DNA of 64,000 nt, from NCBI GenBank assembly GCA_948567375.1, contig OX419756.1, forward strand, positions 64,060,333 through 64,124,332, given 5' to 3'. Position numbers and translations under genes: made by a program. Below, one piece after another: positions 39,350 through 52,327 of this stretch. Source of the stretch: Lunularia cruciata. Its lineage: Eukaryota > Streptophyta > Marchantiopsida > Lunulariales > Lunulariaceae. Within the stretch, counting starts at the first letter, position 1, and each line of letters begins with the position of its first letter. Below the pieces are notes generated by a model, which made no database searches, was not told the origin of the DNA, and was given only the letters and a program-made list of their open reading frames with translations.

Positions 39350-41820
39350 ACATTGCAGCTTCACATTGCAACTTCCAATGCCCACTTGATGGTGATAGGT
39401 AGCAAAAGTGGTTCTTGGCAATTGTTGTTTCTTTCACTACAGGAGTTGCTCTTCTAATGTTGTGGCCTAAGAAGGTTTTCTCTACCAATGGGTTTCTCTA
39501 CTTTTCCTATCTAAATAACTTTTCCAATTGACAATAATACTTTCAAAGCAAGGTAAATAAACTCTCAAAACTGAGCAATAGTCTGATATTCCGGACAATT
39601 TACTTGAAAGAACAAACTATCCACATAATTGTGCTCTCTAAAGATGTAACCCAAGTTGTGTGTGGTAGTGTATGTGGCAATTGCACTCTCATGCTACCTT
39701 CTCTTTGGACAAACAATAGATTCAGATGTCTTGGCAACTTTAACCAAGATCTAGGCGGTACCCACAGCCAATTGTGGAGCAATTTAATCTGACTCCATTT
39801 ATTACAAATAGAGCTCCTGAATGACCAACCTAGATACAAAAGTCAACTATTCCAATGATGGAATTAAATTAGGTACAAATATTTAAATAGGAGATAGGAC
39901 CTCTATATAGTGCATGCATTGATTGCAAAAATATATGAGCTATGGGTATGCACCCTATGTGAGGAGATGGGCACAACATCCAATAAATATACAATTACCA
40001 CATCTAGCAAAACACACTAATACTATCCTCAACAAGCCAAAATATTGTATTCCTTATTTACAAGGCTTTTTGAATCATACAACCTCAAACTCTCAATTCA
40101 AAGATGGATGTCTTGGCAGTTCTTACAAATCTGGTTGTCTTGTCATTGTGTACACCAAAGCCCTATTCTCTCTTTTAGGTTCCCTTAAGAATGGATCTGA
40201 AGGGATAAATGTTCATAGTTCCTAAAAGACCTCTGAATATTTGGAGGCCTTTTTGGATATGATAGTGAGCAAAATGTTGTGTGATTGCAAGAGGTATGAA
40301 GCTTTCCTATAGTGCAGTTGTCAAAAGATGAAACCAAAATACCACTTTGTCATCTATTTTTGCAGATGTCATATAGCTATCAGCAGCTTGGGGTACAGAT
40401 TGCATTGTCACTCAGATCCTAGGACCCATCATGGAGTACAATGTGAAGTTGTTCAAGTAACCAGCGTATCTCAAAGTCTTCTTCAAGCCTATAGGTTATG
40501 CGGCAAACGGGGCTCTTGTGAAAGCAACTATATTTTCCAATAGAGCCTCATCCTTGAAATTGACCTTCCCAAGTCTAACATGCACTATAGCAGATTTATC
40601 AGCACAGGAATCTAGAAGCCCTTGCTTTACAACTTTACTCTCCTCCTCCTTCCACTCATCCTACCTTTTTAATCCTCCTTGATTCAGTCCCTCCTCCTTA
40701 TTCCAATCTTTCCATTCTTAGATCCGCTCCTCTCAACTGTAGCCAATCAAATGTAGGAAAAGATCACTTGCATGAATGATCAACACATCTAGAATATGAG
40801 GATCAGCTAGCACAAAACTTTGTTGTATTTGATTCAAGGAAAGCATCAGGAACAAACTCAAAATCCCATTGGTGGGACTTCTAGAAAGTTTCTTAGATCT
40901 TTTCTCCTCAACTCCTTGTTTCTCTTTACTAGACACACACAACTCAAACACAAGGCACTTCAGAGCATCCATTCCCTTGACTTCCTCTATACTTTGTTGT
41001 TTGCAAGGTTGGGACTCCTTAGTAGCATTCAAAGTGATCAGATCCAACTCAAATCTCATTACATTTCCTTCTTCTTGGCTCCTAACTACAATAGAGAGCT
41101 TTTGGGGATGAAGAATGATCAAAGGTAAAATATAAGAATCTTCTTGACAAAAGGTAACTAACTAAAAATAAGAGTTTGTACTCCCACAAAATGAATGATA
41201 GTTTTATCTACTTTTGAGAACACTAGGCTAAGTGGAACAAATTCCAAAATGGCTTCCCTTCCTTGGTGTAATTCAATATTTGCACTTGCACTGCCCGTTC
41301 TTCCCTTATGGCAATTAGAGCTTAGGCTTCTGGTTTGCTCCACCTCAAGCTCCTATCACAACAATTTCTCCACTAAATTGCTATGACATATGTCTCCATT
41401 TCTCCCCAAACAACTTGTAATTCTCTCTAGCCCTAAATCCACCTCTCTACATGTCAAACCTATTCTCCTACCCTTCCAACAACAATTCATTTTATTCTTC
41501 ACACCACTCAATCCCTCCTTCCTTCCTCTCCCTTTGACCATGTTGTCACTAAGAACAACATCACCAAGAAGTCTTTGTACTAAACGTGTAGAATTATCAA
41601 TAGTTGCACATTTGCAACCCATAAACCACCAACAAAGTTGATAAACAAACACCTTCAAGCAACAACACATGTCAAATTACCATCTTCTCAATCTAGCAAC
41701 CATACCATAAGGTGTCTCCCGTCACACTCCTCTATTCACTCACCATGCAAGTGAATCAATGAATCCAACCCTTGTGTACAACAAGCATAATCCTCTAGTT
41801 CCTTATTTTCAAGCAATTTT
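39350..41820 (-). other. Unexplained long leader between copia 5' LTR and gag
   Basis: About 2.4 kb between the primer-binding site and the copia gag block, far longer than a usual copia leader. It contains minus-strand open frames at 41356-41670 (104 aa) and 40733-41122 (129 aa; residues KEKQGVEEKRSKKLSRS) and other alignable-looking coding stretches near 40330-40500 that I cannot assign. It could be captured host sequence or another nested insertion. Confidence 0.45.
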
Positions 41821-41833
41821 CTCTAATACCAAT

Positions 41834-42055
41834 CCTTAGTCCAGTTCAATAATACACAAGCAATGCAAGTATCATGGTCGACACAAGAAAATACATCATT
41901 CACCTCATTGAGGCTACCTCCACAGGAACACACTAGTAGCTTTACTGATAATGAAACTAATGTGTCACAAAGAGATTCTACCAGGTCTCTTATATAGCAG
42001 TCCAGCCTTAGTCTAACTAACTAGAGTTACTCAAGACCTGAGTTAACTCCTAACA
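41834..42055 (-). repeat. Copia LTR, right copy (5' LTR)
   Basis: About 222 bp. The minus strand starts tgttaggagttaactcagg, and the inner edge is followed by the primer-binding site. It differs from the left copy at many positions by eye, so the insertion is not recent. Confidence 0.8.
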
Positions 42056-44272
42056 GTAATCACATGTCTAAATCAAGACTTACTGATCCTTAAAATGAAT
42101 TAATATATCTTATGGTGTCGGTCCAATTTACTTGATTAACATCTACAAATTCTATAATTACACTTTCATTAGAGTAGTGTTAGTATTAGTATTTAATAGA
42201 AATCTATTTCAATATTTGGTAGTAGATAAATGTGGAATATTTAAAACTATGAGTATCAACTATATTCAAATAGATAGTTTATCATTTTTAATATACTATT
42301 ATCTAAAGTAGTTTAAACTTCTGGTTAAATTAGATATTTCACATAAAGGATTACAAGGACAAAAAAGTTCTTATTTGGTTCCTTCTTTATCCTACACTTT
42401 TTTTTACTTTATCTAGTGTTTGGTTTTTCATTTACTTTAGTGAAAACAATCTTGTATGTGACTTAAATTATGAATATATGACTCAAACATAATCATGGTT
42501 TAGTTCTAATTAGAACTTTGATATATCCCATTTCGGATTTGGGATCTTATGTTGTAATTAATATATGCGTATATATATATCCCTCTCTCTTTCAAAAAAC
42601 ATTTTAAATAGAATTAAAGATAAAATGACACTAAAATTAATATTTTACTAAGTTCTAAAAAAATTTACAATATTTTAGATAACTATGCAGTGTAAGAAAT
42701 ATTTATACATAATGTAATCATGTTCTTAAAACTTTCTAAACTGATTAAATTTATCAATGAGTAAATGTAAAAAATATAAATATTTTTAAATATATTTTTG
42801 AATACTTTCATTGAGAAAATTTTATTTATAATAATTTTATATATCTTCTAAAGTTTTTAAAGATAACCATTATCTTTTATTTAAAAATATCTATAAGAAA
42901 TTTCAACTATGGCTTAACACAATCTTTTGAGAAACCTTATATTAAAACCATAAATTAAATCATTTACAAACATGGTCCATGCATTTTACCAAATTTGTTG
43001 TTTTAAGTCCCTTTGAACCAAATCTCAACCTTCTTTAAAGTAGATTTCCTAGATAAATTATCACAAAGGTAGACATATGCTAAAAATTTCTTCATTTTTG
43101 AGAATATTCTCTGTAATAGTGAAGAAAATAAAGTGAAAATTTCAAGAATCATAAAAGCAGAAAAAACAGAATATCAATCTAACTTACCATAACAGTCATT
43201 TCAAGCAAATTTATAAAGTCTAAAGAAGAGGTAACTTAAATCCAATATACTATTGGTTTGATTTGAGATGGTTTATACTTTTTATTTAATGAAAATTATT
43301 CCTTACTGGTCTATATTATTATTTTCATTAATTTATAATATAAATTTTGATCTTATCTATCCTTATATTAATATTCATGATAGACTAATTTATTATGTCC
43401 TTAATTTACATTTGAATAAAATGATCTTTGCCCAATTTGAGGTGAATTTGGAAAGGAAATCATATTCAAACATTAAGATGGTTATTTAGAATTTTTTGTT
43501 GAAGAAATAAATTTTTGTGGTTTTGTGATGGATCCAAAAAATGAAGAACTATTAATCATCTCTAATTATATTTTAATTTATTTTCATTTTAAAACCATAT
43601 TTTATAAAATATAAGATATACATTATTATCTTCCGTAATGGACCTTGATCTTCTTCCCTCCCATATGCTATACTTTTGATGTGATTATTCCTTTATTATA
43701 TCGGAATGAGGTTTTTCTAGCTATGTCTTAGCTAATTATTTACCTACAATGTATATTCAGAGTATACCTCGAGGGTAGTCATAAGAAACAAATATATACT
43801 GGATGAGTTTCCATTAAAAGGCATTTCCAATTTTGACGGATTATCTTAATTTTTATTAGTATATAATTTCCTGTAGAAATTACAAATGTGATATGTAAGT
43901 AAAACTAACCAAAACCAGACAAAAGCAACCATATAATTTTTTCAGTCAAGAAATTACTACCATTGGAATGGTTCAGATTTAGTAAATATTAATGTGATAT
44001 CTTAATGAAGATAAATTGACAATTAACATAAATTCATTGAAAGATATGTTTTAGAAACTAGACCGTATAATTACCGAGGAAGTTTTAAAATATTTAATAA
44101 GTTTCTTAAGAAGATATTTATGAAATCTTATTGAAGATTCTCACCTCCCACCAGATTTTTATAAGGGTACTTATAAAAATATGTTTTATTGTTTGCTAGA
44201 TTTCTTTAATCCTATGTAGCTTGGTAAATGGGCTTAGTCCTATTTTTCCTCTTGGGTTTTTATCTTTATCAT
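42056..44272. other. AT-rich intergenic DNA, nothing recognised
   Basis: Strongly AT-rich with short homopolymer runs and alternating AT. The only open frame of note is 43268-43489 (73 aa, Ile/Tyr-rich), which looks like chance in AT-rich sequence. Confidence 0.5.
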
Positions 44273-44316
44273 GGTGGGGTTTGATGGGTCTTCCACCCTT
44301 CTTGTTATCCTATACC
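44273..44316 (-). repeat. Dispersed hairpin motif M, copy 4 (degenerate)
   Basis: Reverse-orientation partial copy (tttgatgggtcttccaccc then cttgttatcctat). The GC-rich end (cgcggtcgcc) is not preserved. Confidence 0.5.
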
Positions 44317-44525
44317 TCTCTCCTTCTAATGTGGCATATGAATAGTGGCATTAGAAATCGAAACGACTGGTTTGAAATCAAAGGAATTAAAGATTTGACC
44401 TTGTGGCAAGCTTTTTCCCAAGGAGTGCAAATGTCATAGTTTAATTCTAAATAATCGAGATAAGTCATTTTGAATAGGACGCGTGAGTTGAGATAATAAA
44501 GCGCTCCAAGTAGATGTTCTTTGAT

Positions 44526-44581
44526 TGTAGTTTAGCTTGATGGGGTCTTCCCATCCTTCTTGTTATCCTACGCGGGTAGCC
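44526..44581 (-). repeat. Dispersed hairpin motif M, copy 5
   Basis: Reverse-orientation copy (agcttgatggggtcttccca, then ttcttgttatcctacgcggg). It lies at a change from AT-rich DNA on the left to more balanced DNA on the right. Confidence 0.65.
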
Positions 44582-47390
44582 TTTCTTTGGTTTAGACTAG
44601 GATTGAAAAGAATAATCAAAAGATTTAAAATCAAAATATGGCAACAATAGACATATGGAATACACAAACTTTACTGCACCAGTAGTTGACCAGTTCAAGA
44701 AGGGCAGAAGCAGATAGGGACAAGGGACTGCAGGTTACCTAAACTCTTGGACAGCGAAAGGGGAACCACATGTTATATGTATCACAAGCTAGTAGAACAA
44801 ACAGAAACGTATACTGCAGAAGGACGAACAAATTTCACAAACAGACAATGGCGCTACAACAGACAACGACGAGCGATAACAAGTAAAGGAAGTCTGTAAA
44901 AGCTGGGAACCTCGAAGCTTTCAATGGCTACAAGCACAAAACGAAGAGAAGAGGAAGACCTAAAAGACAACTACCCACGGTATGGTATACAATGGGGCGT
45001 TTTAGAAATAACTTTATGTGTACTCATAAATATCTGTAAAAGTATTTGTGGTAGTTCGTACAAACTTTATGAATAACGGTGAAAGGATTTTAAAGGTGTT
45101 TTGTGGGCAAACTATGGAATTCTGTAAAAGTTTCTTTTCGCTATATAATTGCATGGGTGATGGGGTCCCTCTAAACAATAATTACAGCATTACTTCTTTG
45201 TAATTTAAATTCGAAATGATGGTTGCTTGCAAGATTGAGGAAGACATGTTTAAAATGCTCATTTGTGATATTCGATATGACATTTTGGGATTTTGCTTAT
45301 TCTTCCTCTTGGCCTTGACATTTCAGAGCCATTTCTCCTCCTAATACTTGAAAGTGGAGAACCAATGACATTCCTCCTCCTTATATGTGACATTCTAGAG
45401 AACACTATATAAAATTTGTAATCAATGCAAACGATGAGTACTATCACTCTCGAACACCTCTAAAATGTGAATTCTCGGTGGAATTTGAGAGCCGATGATA
45501 TGTGATATTGGAGAGCTATTCCTCCTCTTGATACTTGATATTCTAGAGAATATAGAGCAAAATTTGTAATCGATGAGTACTATCACTCTCCAAACCCAGT
45601 AACAAGCCACATTCATATACGAGTACAACATTGATTCATATATAGGTATAGAGAACAGATGCCGTTCTGGGAACGGGTTATCCAGAACCCATGAACTCAT
45701 GAGACAATACTAGAATAGTGAGAAATCCATATGGTAGAATGCATCAAATGTATCTTGAAGCACAAGCATAATTGAAAAAAAATAAGAATAACATATAGCT
45801 AACAGACTAGTAAACCACCATGAAATAGAGAATTGTATGCAAACGACTGCGAGAAATAGGTAACACTATGTAAAAGACTGCCAGTAAGCAGTGCTTGAAC
45901 AATAAAAATAAAAAACGTGGGCTGGAGTTGGGTAGGAACACGGTATACACAAGAGGTCCCATGAATTAGGCAAAGAGTGAAGGAAAAATGATAGGGAGGG
46001 AGTTAGTTGGGGAATGGAGGAGTGGAACAATGCAAGAGCTATAGGATGGTGTGGCTGCAGAAACCTGTTGAAGTGTAATAGGTAACGAGAGCAAAAAAGG
46101 AAAGCAAAAAAAGCAAAAAAGCAAAAAAGGACACGATATGAAATATATTACAACAAGTGCCAGGACGCTTGAGTCTTGAGACGCTAAACATCAAAGGGGA
46201 AGCAGAAGGTGGCCATAGTAAACCTTCACAAAAACACCTATGACTTCATCAGTGCATCACGTAGTGCCGAAGTAGCTGAGCAATTGTCAGTACCCCTCAT
46301 ACCGAGTTTCTACTTGAAAACTCATGAGTACCAAGGCAAACTCGGTTGCTCCCCTAAAGTACCATTCAAAAGTAATGTGAATGTCAAAAAGAAGAGAGGT
46401 GGAAGTGTGGAAAGCAAGGGCAAGCAAAAGTGCAGGCATGCACTTAAGCACTGGAGTCTTAGCCGCGTAATGAAGATCAGTCTAGAAAGAAAAGAACCCA
46501 CATGAGTAAGATGAGGGAAGAAATCAAGACATACCTGATGGATCCCTGAAATCACAAACATTCATTAGTAGAGAGAAAGTCCAGGACACAACAATGAAAA
46601 AGAGTCAAGCAGAGGTTTGCTAGTGATACGAGAGTGGAGCAAGAAAACTTCAAGAAAACTTCAGCGGTGCACGGGAAGGGGATGAGTCAACTGAAGCGGG
46701 AAAAGCAGAGGTGAAGTGAATGTAAGGTGAAGTATACAGTATATATATGAATTCAGAAGTCAACAAGGACTCCCAAACAACAGTATGGTATACAAGCCTC
46801 CGGGAACATTCATATATGAGTAGAGCCAATGCGGAGTATCAATACTTGCCCTCAACTTAGGCAAGATCTCGTAAATGAAATATCAGAGCCAAAGTAGAAG
46901 ATGATATTTTAGATTTGGACGGGAAATGATGATATGATATTAAATTTAGACGATTGTAGTGAGGATGAAGACAATGACACGATGCAACTCTTATTAAGGT
47001 GGTGGGAGTTAGTGCACGTTCAAAAGTATCTTGTGATTGATCGAGGGCCTCCATTGCACAAAGTACTGAATTTATCACAACATATTTCAAAAATTTAAAT
47101 CTCAAAGTCTTCAGACTGTAGTCTACGCTATTTGCCTGATAGTGCTATTAGAAAATCCTATTATCTGCTCGAGTGTTACCATCAAGAATACATGTTATTC
47201 TGCTTGAGGAGTACAACCATACCTTTAATCTTAACACATTTTACGCAAAAAATAATCTTTAAGATGAATCACAATGAGTGCGCACTGCACAATGCAATGA
47301 GATTCTCAATTGCTCGGTCGAATGGGTCCCATCAAGGACAGAAGATCTAGAGGACTGTCAATTGTCTTTGTAATTAGAGAGAGAACAACA
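44582..47390. other. Balanced-composition stretch with short repeats, no gene recognised
   Basis: Composition resembles the host gene islands more than the repeat nests, yet no gene can be supported. A direct repeat of about 60 bp occurs at about 45389-45453 and 45539-45594 (attctagagaa, aaaatttgtaat, gatgagtactatcactctc). A minisatellite-like run of gcaaaaaa units lies at about 46090-46130. The open frame at 46209-46505 (98 aa, Lys-rich) has no recognised domain. Confidence 0.45.
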
Positions 47391-49911
47391 CTCAAGAATA
47401 AGCTTAGGTCCGAATAAATTCAAATTGGATAATACCAAATAATGGCAAAGCAATTATTGATCTAGATCTTAATTTATTATCTCACTAACCAAATCGTCCG
47501 TTTGCACTTAATCCTCAAATTTCCGCACAATTTCTCCAGTCACTTGTAACTCAATCCTAACTTGGGCAAATATCGCCCAAAGTTTTGAATGAAAAGACTA
47601 ATATATCCAACGTGGAATATGGCCATCATGATTCTAGGACTTATGTTCATGTAGAGTTTAGGGTTAAGAATATTTCACTTTCATGGATTCAGCCCAACTT
47701 TTGTAGATGATAGTCTCAACCAGATTGATCTTCCCTTTACGATAGATTTGAGAAACAAGCATACCGTAAAGCTGCAACATAACTTTAAGATATTGAGCGG
47801 TAAATGACAACAACCTGTGCAGAGCATATCCCAAGATTCAAGATGGCTCTTTGTAGTTACAGAAAGGAAAATAATTTGTAAGGTCTCTCAAATTATATGT
47901 GTTGTTGCTATGGTTCTTACATCTCTAGTTGTCTTCAAACAAACCAACGTTCACGGCAAATAGACTGAACACTTGGGCACAAGTCTGTGCCATCATCACT
48001 TCCAATTCAGGTTAAAACACCTGATTCTCTTTGGCTCTTTTACTATATTACTCTATTTTCACATCCACCCCTAAACCTCAAACCTCAACTTACCCTAATG
48101 TATCCAGGAGTACACCCTAAATATCAGTGTATAAAAATGGTATGCCAACATATACCAGAGCATAACACCATTTTCTCTTTGGGCATAAATAAATAGCCTC
48201 AATGCATTTTGTCTTGTACGTTAACATCTCAACACATCATTGTGTCTTGAGGCTCAATTGGATTGCTTTTAATAAAATCTAAAACTCAATTGGAGGGAGC
48301 TCACAGTTTTGTGTGTGAAATTAATTTCTATTGGAGTTATTTTTCTTTTATTACTCTTGACTTTTTGGATCTTTATGAAGTTTAAACAAGTCCACTTGAC
48401 TGCTAAAATTTTTTTCAATTTTGGATAAGGTACTTGTTCCATGTGATATTTTTTCCTTCCTCCTTCTTCCCTCTTGCTTGCATGTGCAATTAAATGAAAA
48501 TTTATTTGATTACTCACCTAATACACCTATAGTTCATTCCAAATTTTTATAATTAAATTTTCTTTGAAGACCACTACTTTGTAATCATTTATAGAGGATT
48601 TATTTTTTGAAACCTTTTTCTTTTAATGGTCATAAGTAAAATAATTTATGGATGTCACTATTCTGCCCGCAAGTATCCATCATTCTTATTGTTGAAACCT
48701 CAAAATTTTATACAATACATGCATATGTAAGGAAGTAAGTAGCTATAAATAGTTGTTATGAAGGCATCATTTCCTCATGATTATATTTATATTCATTTTC
48801 CACCACCACCTCAAGATCATATTCCATTTTCACCACCTCCACTATCATCTCCATAAGATCATATGTCTCCATCACTAGATCCTCTAAGTTTACCAACACT
48901 TTCTAACAAAGTTCCACTAGAATCCTACTCATGGTTGCAATTTCTTGGTTCTATTCATACATTCCTTCCTAGCTTTCCTTATACTATATATATACCAAAA
49001 TCTCTATGCTCTTATGCTATTTTTTGGGCTTTATGCTCTCCATACTATTATTATGAGCTATCTCTTTGAGTGATCATGGAATATATATTTTCCTTCATCC
49101 TACTAGCACTCGTTTTATAGTGTACCTTACACTTAAAATCATATGAAATTGAGAGAACACATCTAGAATTTATAGGTTTTGCAAGAAGTTAGTTCATCTT
49201 TAGAATGAGTACACCTAAGCAACTAGCAATAATTTTTTTTAAGTCTTTATAGTCATATGCTTTACAAACAAAACATTGTCACCTTTACCATTCCTTGATA
49301 GTAGCCTAGGCAAGAGAACACAAATATAAAAATCAAGCACTTTCACCCTCTAGATCAACTCCTTTTTGCATTAATACTCTAATTGCATTATAAAGACTCC
49401 ATCCTCATGCCATTTATGATCACCATGACTTCCACACAAATAAGAAGTTGCAACTTACAGAAGTCTTTCTTTTCTCATCCATGATTGCACTCTCTATGCT
49501 ATACACCATGATTGCACTCTCTATGCTATATAGGATGTGTGCACTTGGGTTTGATTATTTAGCATCAATATAAATTTCTCTCCTAGAATTAGGTTCCTTT
49601 CTCTTCTTTTATTTTTTTTAGTGCATTTTTAGTGTAGTTTCACTTGGAACCACATGTTTGTTTCTTTGGTGCCTTAAGTATCCTTGCCTTCTCAAAGGAG
49701 ACTTGTTGGTTCACACCAATTTTAGTTTCACTTATTATTTGCTTATGGTTATGAAATTCTTTTAAGCACATTTATTCCCACATTAATTTATTGTAGCTAC
49801 TCTTTGAGGTTATAAGATGGTTATTTGAAGTATTAAAGCATCCATAGGGTGGTTTTTTCAAGTAGATTTTCTACCTGATTGAGTTAATTGAGAGGAGTCT
49901 CAAATACCTTC
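47391..49911. other. AT-rich region with a short proline-rich open frame
   Basis: A plus-strand frame from 48758 to 49069 reads IHFPPPPQDHIPFSPPPLSS, then one in-frame stop, then SPSLDPLSLPTLS and a Tyr-rich end. It has no recognised family and may be part of the decayed transposon seen further right. A 27-bp unit (gattgcactctctatgctat) is duplicated in tandem at about 49480-49531. Confidence 0.35.
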
Positions 49912-50353
49912 TATACTAATATAGAGTTAGTAGAAGTTAAGAAGCTAAGGAAGTAGTAGAATCAGCTACATATAGCAAAAGTAATGTAGAACCAGTAGAA
50001 CTTACAAATGCTAAGAATATGTTAGAAGCATCTAGGAAGCTTCCAAGAACCTTCCAAGGATCAAATAACTTGGACATCAAGTTACAACTAGCTTAGCTTG
50101 TACTCTAAGTAGATTGCTTCTAGAGGACAGCTTCCTTGGTGGCCTCACAAGTAGCTTAGCTTGCATTCCAAGATGATGGCGTCAAGAAGGAGGCTTCTTT
50201 GGAAGCTTCTCAAGAGTGTTTTATTGCTTTGCTATAAATACTAGAGGCTAAGCGCATACTAGACATTTTGGAGTTTCTACTCACTTGAGCATTTCTAATA
50301 TGACTTCCCATTTTGACCTTCCATTCTTCTATTTCTCTCCTTGGTCTTTTACA
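49912..50353 (+). repeat. Solo LTR of family B with target duplication
   Basis: Aligns end to end with the family B LTR: the start tatactaatatagag corresponds to tgtaacaatatggag, and the end is ggtcttttaca. Both sides carry ccttc (49907-49911 and 50354-50358). It holds three palindromic units. It is well diverged from the other copies. Confidence 0.82.
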
Positions 50354-51339
50354 CCTTCAAGACCATCTCTTATTTTATCTTTGTTCATGCTCTTCATTTG
50401 GTAGTGAATCATGAATCTTTGTAAATCCTATTTATGCATACTTTTTAATACATAAAGTACCATCTATTCTATTGAAATCATATTACCATGTAGAAGTTCA
50501 TATAGAATTATAAGTAGAATGTACATATAGGGGTATAAAAATTGAGAATACTTACAAATAAGAGTACAATTCAAAAGTATTTGCAGCTAGGGGCTCACTT
50601 CACTACCACCACACTCACTCTAGATTGCTAAAGGTGCTTATCTGCTCTTACTCCTTTTTCCTTTTGTTATAGCAATACACTAGAACTCTCAACTTTACAT
50701 ATAGCATAACCAAAAGAATGGACAAGCTAAGTTGACTAATTGAATTTTACTTCACTAAAGGTTTTATTATGGCTTAGAATAGTAACTATACAATGGTTAC
50801 ATATTTGGCTATTATGCCTTTTGACTCTGCACTTGCTACAAGAAAGCTGATCAGCATAAATCAACTAAAAGCACAAATCTTCAAAGGTTGTTTCTTTGTG
50901 GCTTCACATTCTAATTTTCTTGGGCCAATATGCTTGCTTATATTTATAGAAGGATAAGTTAGATTGCACTTTAAGTACAATACAATAAAGGCTTTGTTAT
51001 ATACTATTTGTAGCTTTGAAATCAAGTACTATGTGTGCACTAGATCAAATGGTTGCTAGTGAGTTTTCCTTGCAATTGCACATGGATGAATGCATTGGAA
51101 TTGGTACCACTGCACATGCATGAATGCATTTCAATTGGTACTACTGGAAAGCCTTGCATGAAACATGAATTTGGAGAGGTTAACAACCAAAAATCCATTA
51201 TTTCTTTAACACATAAATTCAAAGTTACTAGGATCTAACTGAGACACTATATGAGCATGCGCATCTTGAAAGTTCTATTGAATTCTTGATCAAATGTATC
51301 CCAAAATTGAAGTGATTCTACTAGTGTTTGTTAGCTCTA
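50354..51339. other. AT-rich flank of the MULE fossil
   Basis: No open frame of note. A short repeated segment lies at 51080-51145, where cacatg.atgaatgcatt and caattggtac/gaattggtac occur twice, giving the overlapping frames at 51040-51238. It probably belongs to the decayed transposon. Confidence 0.35.
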
Positions 51340-52115
51340 TCTGCCATTGGTTGATGAGCACATTGCTTCTTCTACACAACTTTGCAAAATTGCTTCAAAA
51401 GGCTCAACATCCTTTGCTTCCAAGATCAAGGAGTTGATAGACTCAAACATGTTTGACATCAATATGCCAAATTTTGGAATTAAAACATGGCTAAGCATCT
51501 ACATTGGAAATGAAATTTTTCAAAGATATTAAGCCAACTCATCAATCATCTCTACAATTTGAGCCTTTGAAGCTTCAAATGCATTGATGATGAGGACTTT
51601 TGTAGTTGCCTAAATCTTATCATTGAGCTTTGTTTTATATTTAGCATAGACATTTTTTTTATATGCCCAACGCATGTGCATTGGTGTGAATTAGGTATTT
51701 TTGACACCATTGCATCTGTAATGCACTATAAAGCAGTTACATGAATATAAATTAGACTTGTATAAATGCTTGAACAACACCCTTTGTACAAAATTAATTT
51801 TTTTGGGTCAAAAGTGCTACGATTACTCCACAATTCTTTGCAAATGCATACCTTTTCTTGGCAATTGAAGATAAACACTACCTATGAACTCACAAATCAC
51901 ATGGCTTCTACAATAGGTGCACAAAACCACATCCACTTCTTTGAATTCTTGATTGGTGCTACCAAAAATGCAATAAGAAGTAGCAAGCTTGTGCCATCAA
52001 GAACACTCATAGCAAGATATAGACCTTTGTATGTTCCTTTGGCATGCATGTGTCATTTTTGTATACAAGGCAATAAAAGTGTACTGCTTGCACCCATTGA
52101 GCAAGACATATAAAT
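51340..52115 (-). pseudogene. Mutator-like (MULE) transposase remnant
   Basis: Minus-strand reading gives KYKTKLNDKI, then NAFEASKAQIVEMIDELA, then SHVLIPKFGILMSNM and FESINSLILEAKDVEPFEAI. This matches the conserved end of the MULE transposase domain, where plant proteins typically show a Lys-rich KYK..KL block, an IxxxNPxAYxWL-type helix and a ...hLTSNxxESxNSxxxEAR motif. Further upstream (higher coordinates) GTSLLLIAFLVAPIKNSKKW resembles the DGNNxxxPIAFxxVExEN...W block around the second catalytic Asp, and CNGVKNT resembles the region before the zinc-like C/H residues. Several in-frame stops (for example after LNDKI, DELA and SFPM) and frame changes show it is dead. A family A solo LTR interrupts its upstream side at 52328. 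Confidence 0.7.
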
Positions 52116-52327
52116 GCTTGCTTGAAGTGATTATCAAAATCCACTTAAAAGTTTATTAGTATTTTTGGGTTGGAAGTTTTCAAAGTGATCAAGAAGGAAG
52201 AGATTCTTTGAAAATTGTTTTAGTATTATTTGTTGATCTCTTCTTGTGCACTTCCCTATTGCACCATGCAACCATATATGATGTCTTTACAAGTAGTTCA
52301 TAGCAAGCACAATTAACAATGTCTTTC

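Larger units (their letters stand above)
28617..42055 (-). mobile_element. Ty1/copia LTR retrotransposon containing a nested gypsy
   Basis: Fossil element read right to left. The parts are the 5' LTR (41834-42055), a primer-binding site next to it (TGGTATTAGAG, minus strand, about 41822-41832), a long leader (about 39350-41820), gag with a UBN2-type block (about 38620-39320; reads SFKMKDNGTKIQDHINAFND), a zinc-knuckle and protease region (about 31870-32160), integrase with the HHCC and core regions (30500-31854; RLGHISEKSM, LCEHCVLRKQ), reverse transcriptase (29500-30212; LVLYVDDMLIATRNK), RNase H (29086-29412; STIEAEYVAAKEAIWL) and the 3' LTR (28617-28836). A family A gypsy occupies 32295-38615. 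The flanks ataat (28612-28616) and gtaat (42056-42060) are a possible decayed target duplication. It is broken in several places and older than the gypsy it contains. Confidence 0.88.

Noticed and set aside
28617-42055. Copia target duplication ataat/gtaat as firm evidence of the element ends
   Set aside because: The match is only 4 of 5 bases and the LTR ends are not TG...CA on both sides, so it is mentioned only as possible.
47317-47340. Possible seventh motif M (aatgggtcccatcaagg)
   Set aside because: Only the hairpin half is similar, and no GC-rich end or flanking similarity is present. It could be chance, although it lies near a composition change.
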